From NCBI GenBank assembly GCA_015680685.1, contig MNCI01007854.1, positions 397,989-461,988 of the forward strand: a DNA stretch of 64,000 bases, given 5' to 3'. Below are positions 56,770-64,000 of the stretch, one piece after another. The notes under the pieces are model-generated. The model ran no database searches. It had not been told where the DNA came from and saw only the letters and a list, made by a program, of their open reading frames with translations. Position numbers and translations under genes: made by a program. The number at the start of each line of letters is the position of its first letter. The first letter of the stretch is position 1. The stretch comes from Gnetum montanum. Lineage: Eukaryota > Streptophyta > Gnetopsida > Gnetales > Gnetaceae.

Positions 56770-59700
56770 ATGCTTAAGATTTGAGTTGGAAATGAATGAA
56801 GTGGAAGATTTGCAATTTCTCCATCATTGTGAGATGATAGTTATTAGAATAATCAATCCTTTGAAAGATAACCTTACATCTACGCTTCCAAAAATAATAT
56901 AGAATAATAAGCCTAATAACTTTCCACAGAAATTTAAGATTAGCAGGGTGGCCAAAAAACCAAATATAACATCATCTTGAGATAAGCTTACACGATGGAA
57001 TTACTTTGGAAGCCCATGTCCACACGTGCTGTGTGAAGGGGCAATGTCAAAACACATAAACAAAGTCCTCTTTACCACCACAAAGAGGGCAATTAGGACT
57101 ATGAATCCCAAGATATTTAAAACATTTGCCAATAGGTAAACCTTGGTGGAGGAGACACCAAAGGAACTACTTAATTTTAGGAAGGGTCAGTAGTTTTCAA
57201 ATATGTTGGAAGAGGGAGATCCAGAATTCTTCCAACTATTGTTCGTGTTAAGACTTGTTACATTGTTAAATGATATTGAATGAGCCATGAAAAAGGTGAA
57301 AGGGGACATGTGGCTTGTAAGGTAGAAGTTTCGACCCATTAATCCATTGAAGGCCATAAAAAGTGCTTTGCACTGAACCATCTAGCTGCAACTGGCAATG
57401 AATGAAGGTATAAACCCAAGCCAAACAATGATGCATTACTTTAGACTCCCTATACAAATTATTAAACTTAGCCCTTGAAATCCATTAATTGGCAAGTCGA
57501 ACACAACTCAAAGAAATAACTCCCTTCCAATACCAAGAGGTAGCAACCTTAGCATTCATAATGGCAAGGGGAGCGGGCAACAAAGGTAACCACCAGGGAC
57601 ACAACTTAGAGAGAAGAGTAATGTTGATCTTGACATTAGTCCAATTTATATAACAATGTAGAATTTGCCAAGCCCTCCAAATGCTTTTGAAGACATGAGA
57701 TCCGGGAATAATGATTGTGTGTGTGTGTGTGGGGGGGGGGTTTGGTTTGTGGGGGAAGGATTCAGTTAACGAAATGGATTCCTTTCCAAAAGGGCTTATT
57801 TTTGGGAAACACTTATTGAAACCTTAATTGGAGAAGAGTCTCAATAATGTCCAGGGCATCTAAATGTTGGACCATCCACTTAGCAACTAAGATAATCCTA
57901 CTTAAAAGAGTTCAAAAGACCGAAGCTGCCCTTACTCTTAGGAAATTAACAATATTCTAGGCGACACGATGGAAGCCTTTTTGAGAATCTTTAGAGGACC
58001 ACATGAAGTCACAAAATAATCATTCAAGCTTTTGATAAGCAGCTTACAACACGAAGAGTAATACACATGGGTAGATGCACATATAGACTTACATACAAGG
58101 TACTTACTAGCTAAAGTAATAAGTTTAGTTTTTCATTTTTCAAGTTTCTTTTGAATCTGATAAATAACTTGCTCCTAGAGAACAAAGGTTGAACCTCTAA
58201 AACGAAAGGGAGTTCCCAGAATTTTGATGATGTCTTGATCCTGAAGAAGCTTCCATTATAGTTGGTCATGACTATAGTTATTGGTAAAGCTATAAACAGA
58301 GGATTTGTTTCAATTAATAGTGGAACCTAAGAGTGAGAAATATTGCTCCACCCAGGATAAGAGCCGATGCAAATTAGCAATAGTGTTTTGAATAAGAAAA
58401 AAGGAGTTGTCGACGAAATGTATGTTAAGAAGCTGATGTTGAGGTGAAAAGAGGTATACCCCAGTGAGAACTTCATTTTGAATATCATAGTTTAACTGAT
58501 GATAGAAAAAGTTTGTTGCAATGATGAATAGGTAAGGGATAAGGGGACATCCTTACCGCACTAACCTATGGATAGGAAAGGGAGAGGTGATGCTTAAGGT
58601 AGTGGTTATTTTTGCAATAGCATCTGAGAATAAGCATTTCACCATATGTAGAAACTTAGCGCAAAAACCAAGTTTAGTCATGGTCTACAAAATAAAGTCC
58701 CACTTTATGTTGTCATAGGCCTTAGCATAGTCCAACTTCATTAAAAGAATATCTTGAATGTCATCCTGCACCCACTTGAGACCTTCCCACACAGCAATCA
58801 CATTGTTTAAATATATCTACCAAGAACAAATCCTATTTGCTGGGGAGATATAATTTGGCCCAGAATTTTTTTTAGTCATAACGTTAAGCACTTGGCCCAA
58901 ATTTTATACACCACATTAAGAAAAGTTATGGGACACTAATTAGAAATATAGGTAGGATCCCCAGACTTAGGAAGGAGATGAATAATCCCTTGATTTAGAT
59001 TGGGCCCAAGAGAACTAGTAATGATAGCCTCTCTAATAGCCTAGAAAAGATCATTTCCCACCAAATCCCAATGAGTTTGAAAAAATTCAACAGGGAAACC
59101 ATCATAACTAGGAGCCTTCCCATGACTCAAACTTGGAACAAGCTGCATGAAGCTCCTCCTTGGTGATATCGACATCTAAACTTTACAACATAGTAGAATT
59201 AATAAGGCTAAGATAATTGAGGGTAGTAGCCTCAAATGATGAGATGTCCATAGGGGTAGTTGCAAAAAGGATTTCATAATGGTTCTTAAGAAATGAGAGT
59301 ATACTATTGTGGTCAGTGATGGTGGTGCCATCACTAGAGATTTTATCTAAAGAATGTGAAGGAGAAGAGCTATTTAGATATTTTAAAAATTCCTTACAGT
59401 GTTCATCTTGAATATTTAACTAAGTAAGTCTACTTGTAGTTAAGGCACTTTGTGCTCTATACACTTCCCATTGTTGGAAGGCTAACTAGGCTCTAGCTAA
59501 CTCCTCGTGAACAAAAGTGTTGAAAGGATCTTAAGCTAACCTTTCAGTTAGATGTTCAATAGTAAGGTGAATGATGTATTCTTGTTTGGCCCGGGCAGCC
59601 ACTACCTTGCTGTATGAATGAGTAAAGTTCCGCACTCTACAAGAAGCATGTTGCCACCATTTAATCCAACCCACCTAATTTAAGGGCCTAAGTTCAACAT

Positions 59701-59930
59701 TCCAAAGGTTAGAGAGAAGAAGTCGAGCAAAAGGGGAAGAGAAGTAGTTGTTATGTAGTCAAAAAAGATGGAATTTATGTCTATGATTGTTTCCATGAAT
59801 TTGGATAGATATAGAGATGGAAAGATGGTTTGATAAGGTGGTGTGTTGATGAATTGTAGTAGCAGAGAAGGCTTGCCAAAAAGAAAGGGTGGAAAAATAG
59901 AACCTATCTAACCTAGTGTAGATACGAGCC
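56770..59930 (-). pseudogene. LINE ORF2 (endonuclease end, RT, zinc-binding tail)
   Basis: From 59920: RIYTRLDRFYFSTLSFWQAF, typical of the end of the APE endonuclease. RT motifs are KLDYAKAYDNIKWDFIL near 58730, RLVR-stop-GCPLIPYLFI near 58560 and HFVDNSFFLIQNT near 58400. The catalytic FADD is therefore FVDN and the enzyme is dead. Near 57120-57010 comes LPKIK-stop-FLWCLLHQGL, then CPLCGGKEDFVYVF-stop-HC, the RT zinc-binding (zf-RVT) pattern. Residues after it (WKVIRLIILYYFWKRRC) resemble the usual plant LINE C-terminus. Stops are frequent and many replace Trp or Gln. The 57716-57739 (GT)n(G)n tract lies inside. Confidence 0.8.
57714..57740. repeat. (GT)n followed by G run
   Basis: About eight GT repeats then nine or more G, inside the LINE. 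Confidence 0.9.
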
Positions 59931-59934
59931 TACC

Positions 59935-60791
59935 TAATGAATCATCATTTCTGTTGACTGTGATGTCGAGTACGTGACGTCGGGGCCACGATGTCGCATA
60001 CATGACATTGGGGCCTGGATTCGATGTCGGATGTTCGACATCAGGGTATATTCCTTAAGTCTATAAATACCATGTCTGGGCTCCCGTTTTAAGTCAATTT
60101 TGAATAGATTTAGTTTTAGTTTTCAAGTAAGATAGTGAAGCTCTTACAATTTATTTTCCTCAAGAGTTAGAATATTTTCTGAGTGCCCATAGAAGAAGTC
60201 TAAAGTGTGTACGATTCTTTGTTCGAACATTGATGTACTTGAACACAGTAATGTGACAGGAATAAAATGAACTCTTTTGGCAATCCTTGCAACACTAAGA
60301 ATAGCTTAATATTTTCTTTATTGCATTTTACTTTCTTGCTCTTTACTTTAATGCATTTGATTAAGAAATTTATTTTCAGCAGTTAATGAACACAAGCATG
60401 ACCACTTCAAGCATTCATATGGTACTTGGTAACCGAACAACGCTTAACGTTTAGTAGCCCAGCAGTGCTATGTGTGTTCAAGAAAGTGGGGTGGTTACTT
60501 GTGTTAGGTTAGCTAGGCAATAGACATTAGTTTCAATCTACTCTACCCTTTATTCTTGTTGTAGGTGATTACATCCATAAAACATAAAATGATAAAAATT
60601 CAATTACACTTAAACCATACCTTTGAGCCTTACAAGTGTAGTTGGGAAGACAATGAATGTTCTCAATGCCATTTCACTTGCTAAAGGAACTAGTGTATGA
60701 GATAACTATAGGTCCACGGAATTCAACTGGATCTCATGTAATGCCTTAGTGATTCGTATGGTTGGGCATAGAGGTACCTCGCCGCTCATCA
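59935..60791 (+). repeat. P2 5' LTR (857 bp, GACGTC-type U3)
   Basis: Starts TAATGAATCATCATTTC and ends CTCATCA. U3 (59960-60050) has five or six palindromic units in the forms GATGTC, GACGTC, GACATT, GATGTC and GACATC, separated by GAGTACGT-, GGGGCC- and similar spacers. TATAAATA at 60062. U5 is like the P1 3' LTR. Confidence 0.85.
60062..60069 (+). promoter_or_regulatory. TATA box of P2 LTR
   Basis: TATAAATA in GTCTATAAATACC, directly after the U3 palindrome array. Confidence 0.6.
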
Positions 60792-60792
60792 T

Positions 60793-60810
60793 TGGTGCCA
60801 TTGTTGAGTA
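60793..60810 (+). other. Primer-binding site of P2 (tRNA-Asp)
   Basis: TGGTGCCATTGTTGAGTA; five transitions and one transversion from the expected sequence. Confidence 0.75.
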
Positions 60811-60946
60811 CCTTTTTGTTATTTTATGTGCTATCTAGGACCCAATGAAAGTATTTAAATCATTGGAACAAACCTGAGAGTCATGTATTACAATTACTAC
60901 ATCAAATTCTCAAAGCACACTGTGATTTTTGTTTTGCTAATCGACA

Positions 60947-62645
60947 ATGTCTTCTTTTCACATGAGCGCTTCTCTGCCCAAGCCTGATAACGCTCGTTCA
61001 TCAAAGCCTCAACAGTACCGAATTACATATATTCATCTTGATGAGTATGTGCCAAACTTCACCTTCATCTTACACCAGGATGAATAGTTGTAGTGGTGTG
61101 ACATGAAGGACAACATTGTGTTGCCACCCGATCGTGTTGCTCTTACAATGCTCTATCAAATTCTTGCACGATGTGGTCTTCAAGATCACCATGGGGAATA
61201 TATCATGGAAGATGTCAATGCCAAGGATTATCATTCCATCGAAGCACAATGCCTACAAGATTGACAGCTAGAGCAACGCTATGAACTTTCGAAAGGAAAA
61301 GGACTTAACAATTCTCCATTCATGTTGTACCAACAAGCTAGTGGGAAATCCTTCTCTAGGAATCTTCCACTCAATGATGCTCCTCTCTTTAAGTTCAACA
61401 ATGAAGATTAAAACTAGAATCCTCACTCCATAGTTTACAATCCTAATTCTGATAACAAGGGATTCAATGACAAAGATGGATCCAGAGAGGCAAGTCAAGA
61501 CAGGGATGCCAGCAAGAAGCATGGTTGTGATCATGGTCGTGATCACCAAAGAGGTAGTAGCAGGCATCATGATGATGCTAGTTCTCCTTCCTCTTCCCCT
61601 TCGTCATATTTTTCTTCTTCTTCTTCTGGCTCCGACCATGACCACAAAAGAGGAGATCGTGACGGAGGTGATCGAAATGAATGAAACAGCCAACAGGACT
61701 ATCAAGATAGGCAAGATCAAGGACGTAGACATTCAAGAGAAGCACACTGCCATGAATGATGGGGTAGTAGAGGGCATTGTAGGCACCATGATTAAGGCAC
61801 AAAGAAGCTAGTGATTGTGAGTGTAGAAGACACAAAGAAGCTAAACATGCATATTACAAAGGTAAGGGTAAAATTGCTATAATAGAAGAGGTTGTAAACA
61901 GTGAATTAGATGATGATCGTGGATGTGATGTCTGCCAATATAAACATCCCAAGGGATGTTGCCTTGTTGTGTCACATCTTCAGGAGTTTGGGGTGTATGC
62001 CTTACATCCACAACTTACACAAAGACAAACATCCAGAAGATTGCCTTATCCTCAAAGTAATCTCAGGCAATTCCACCAGCAACAACCATATTATCCAAGC
62101 AGAGCTTCACCACAACCGTATGAACAATACCAATAATGGCAGCAACCACAATTATGGGCACTTGCATCGCCCAGGAAATAATACCCTTATTGGCAGCCTG
62201 ATCCCTATGGTTATCACATTCAGCAACCCATGTTCCCACATGACTTTTCCAGTCACATTTCTAATATTCAACCTTACTACCACCCTTCTAACTATTATCG
62301 AACTCCATCTCTGCATGAAAGAAGGAATGTTGTCCCCTATCCTTATCCTCCTCATGTCCTTGCACACACTCCTCTAATTGCACAGCTACCACCTGCTCCT
62401 CCTATGCAAGGTGAACTGCCCACTCAACCACAATAATGTAATGCTACGAGGGTTGTTGATTTGCAACCCAATCATCAATCAAAGGGATCAAATGCCCGAT
62501 CAAAGAAAAGACCTTTCTTTCAACCCCATAGTCCACCTAAGCCTTCACCTACACTCGTGGTTGACAACCTTGCTCCTTCCACTTCCTCCATATCAAATTC
62601 CTTTAGGCCTCCTTCAAACCAAACTCTGCCAAGGATCCATACCAT
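60947..62645 (+). pseudogene. P2 gag
   Basis: Start MSSFHMSASLPKPDNARSSK, then YIHLDEYVPNFTFILHQDE-stop, where A1 has a Gln codon. The N-terminal region (VLPPDRVALTMLYQILARCG) matches A1. A Ser/His/Asp-rich stretch (61450-61800) leads straight to the knuckle region at 61850. The capsid-like segment seen in A1 at 25550-26060 is missing, so there is an internal deletion of about 1 kb. The knuckle CDVCQYKHPKGCC (near 61924) is intact. A Gln/Pro/Tyr-rich tail ends with KKRPFFQPHSPPKPS. Confidence 0.7.
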
Positions 62646-63510
62646 AATGCTTACTCACACCGTGTCTGATTGGATCTGTGCAGGAAACCTTTCTAGGAAA
62701 TTAGCTGATCCTAGAAGTCCTCTAATTTATTTGCAGATTGCTAGGAATAAACTATGCAAGACTTTTCTTAATTTAGGTTCTAGTGTTAATTTGATTTCTC
62801 ATGAGATGTACATTGCCTAGAACCTGACTCCTCTTAAGAAGAGCAACATCAAATTAGAATTGGCAAACCAATCCATCATTGTTCCATTAGGACTAGTAGA
62901 AGATATTATGACCACTGTCTGTGGGTGGTCTTATCCTGCCAACTTCTTAGTAATCAAAGTGGAGAATTGCAAAGGGGACTTTCCAATCATCATGGAAAGA
63001 GCATGGTTGAGCACCATAAACGCAAGAATGGACATCACCTAGAAATCTTTAAAGAAAATGCATTCAGAAAGATCGAGAAGAAGAGAGTTCCATGCATCGC
63101 ATACAACAATAATGGGTGCAATTGTGTGCATAATCTTTAGGCTATCAAGTAAGTATCCATCTCTACATGCAAGCAGTGTGCACCAGAAGTAGAAATTTAA
63201 AGGTGTTTGTACTCAGCAGCCACAAAACAAGAGGGCACCCAGTGGCTGACCGCTAATTCAGAAAGCAACACATTATGCATAGAACCAGCTAAGAGCTTGA
63301 CATGTGAATATGTCACAAGCATGGATAAACTAGAGCAAGTTCATCATCAACTCTTTGATAATACAAACGATGATACCTATTGGGGAGAGTTGGAAATTCT
63401 TGAGAACTTCAAGCAACAACCCCTTGAATTGAAAATGCTACCAATTGGAATAGAATATGTATTTTTGAAAAATAAGAAGCTGGTTAAAGTCAATGCAAGA
63501 CTTGCTCCAA
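62646..63510 (+). pseudogene. P2 protease and linker
   Basis: MLTHTVSDWICAGNLSRKLA opens the region. The core is TFLNLGSSVNLISHEMYIA: the catalytic Asp is Asn (codon 62770-62772, a G to A change). IKLELANQSIIVPLGLVEDI and FPIIMERAWLSTINARMDIT follow, with Gly to Glu in the GRAWL motif. The linker has EGTQWLTANSES and LELKMLPIGIEYVFLKNKKL. The last segment (63207-63515) is open. Confidence 0.75.
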
Positions 63511-64000
63511 AATAGAAAGAGATGCTATTGAAGGTAGTTGAAAGATGGTCAGTAGCTTAAGCTTGGTCATATGCTAAACTCACAGGGATTAGTCCTAGGA
63601 TATGTCAACATCGCATTTACACCGACCTAGCCATGAAGCCAAAACAACAACAACAAAGGCAGTTGAACCCCAAATTGAAGCAAATCGTCAAGGAGAAAAT
63701 TGAGCAACTCCTCAAGGCGAGGTTCATCTATCTCATTGCAGATAACGAGTAGGTTAGTTCACTCATAATTGTACCAAAAAAAGGTGGTAAGTGGTGGATC
63801 TGCATTGATTTCAAGCTACTGAATATGGCAACATTCAAGGATCACTTTCCGTTGCCATTTGTTGACCAGGTACTAGACACAATATCAGGGCCTCACTACT
63901 ACAGCTTCCTAAATGGTTATAATGGCTATAACCAAATTCAAATTGCATCAGAGGATCAAGCAAAGACAACGTTCACAAGTCCCTAGGGGACTTTTGCATA
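63511..64000 (+). pseudogene. P2 reverse transcriptase, N-terminal half
   Basis: RICQHRIYTDLAMKP, KIEQLLKARFIYLIADNE-stop, PKKGGKWWICIDFKLLN and FPLPFVDQVLDTISGPHYYS, then FLNGYNGYNQIQIASEDQAK. The first catalytic Asp (FLDGYSG in A1) is Asn. TSP-stop-GTFA at the window edge has Trp changed to a stop. The domain continues beyond 64000. Confidence 0.8.

Larger units (their letters stand above)
56765..59934 (-). mobile_element. L1-type LINE, 5' side cut by P2
   Basis: On the minus strand, ORF2 of a plant L1-like LINE: the end of the endonuclease, the RT domain, a long RT-to-finger stretch and the zinc-binding RT tail. The 5' part stops at 59934 where the P2 LTR begins inside the endonuclease region. 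No poly-A tail is evident at the left end. Confidence 0.8.
59935..64000 (+). mobile_element. P2: autonomous-type Ty3 element, continues past window
   Basis: 5' LTR, primer site, gag, protease and the first half of RT, collinear with A1. The 3' part, including whether ORF2 is present, lies outside. The target duplication cannot be checked. Confidence 0.8.

Overview
This window is repeat-filled DNA from a plant nuclear genome. I found no convincing host gene. Almost everything recognisable is decayed LTR retrotransposon, plus one LINE. The plant assignment rests on primer-binding sites matching plant tRNA-Asp, Athila/Tat-like Ty3 gag-pol remnants, a Ty1/copia gag with a tRNA-iMet site and an L1-type LINE. 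Deeply nested, old, stop-riddled copies suit a large, slow-turnover genome such as a gymnosperm. That last step is inference; nothing here identifies the species.

Layout. Element P0 (+, from before 1 to 5967) ends inside the 5' LTR of element P1 (+, 5968-19097). P1 is in turn interrupted within gag by element M1 (-, 6887-13831). A poorly understood tract follows (19098-21469). From about 21.5 to 52.9 kb lies an old Tat-like element, T1 (-). It is split by the autonomous-type element A1 (+, 23506-33296) and by element E1 (-, 34719-51693), and E1 is itself split by element E2 (-, 42371-48621). Five-base target duplications support A1 (CAAGG/TAAGG), E1 (GAAGG/AAAGG) and E2 (GTAAG/GTAAG). A copia remnant, C1 (+, about 52.88-54.16 kb), an unassigned AT-rich tract with a tRNA-like SINE head, and an L1-type LINE (-, about 56.8-59.9 kb) follow. 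Element P2 (+, from 59935 past the window end) interrupts the LINE.

One superfamily dominates: P0, P1, M1, A1, E1, E2 and P2. Its members share TGATGA...CTCATCA LTR ends, a tRNA-Asp primer site, a gag with an unusual CX2CX3HX4C knuckle, a polypurine tract ending GGGGGTA and, where visible, a noncoding block before the 3' end. Gene content differs. A1 carries gag-protease-RT-RNase H-integrase but no second ORF. P2 has gag-protease-RT up to the window edge. P0, M1 and E1 have gag without RT or integrase but carry a second ORF of about 2.7 kb (a globular domain followed by coiled coil), preceded by a splice-acceptor-like site. P1 and E2 have essentially only gag. This complementary split of genes within one cis-acting framework is the most interesting biology in the window.

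Every coding region is a pseudogene. Decay is dominated by C to T and G to A changes: Gln and Trp codons become stops and catalytic Asp codons become Asn. Four single N positions (9440, 29632, 32530, 44849) behave as assembly scars, and at least three of them distort the annotation.
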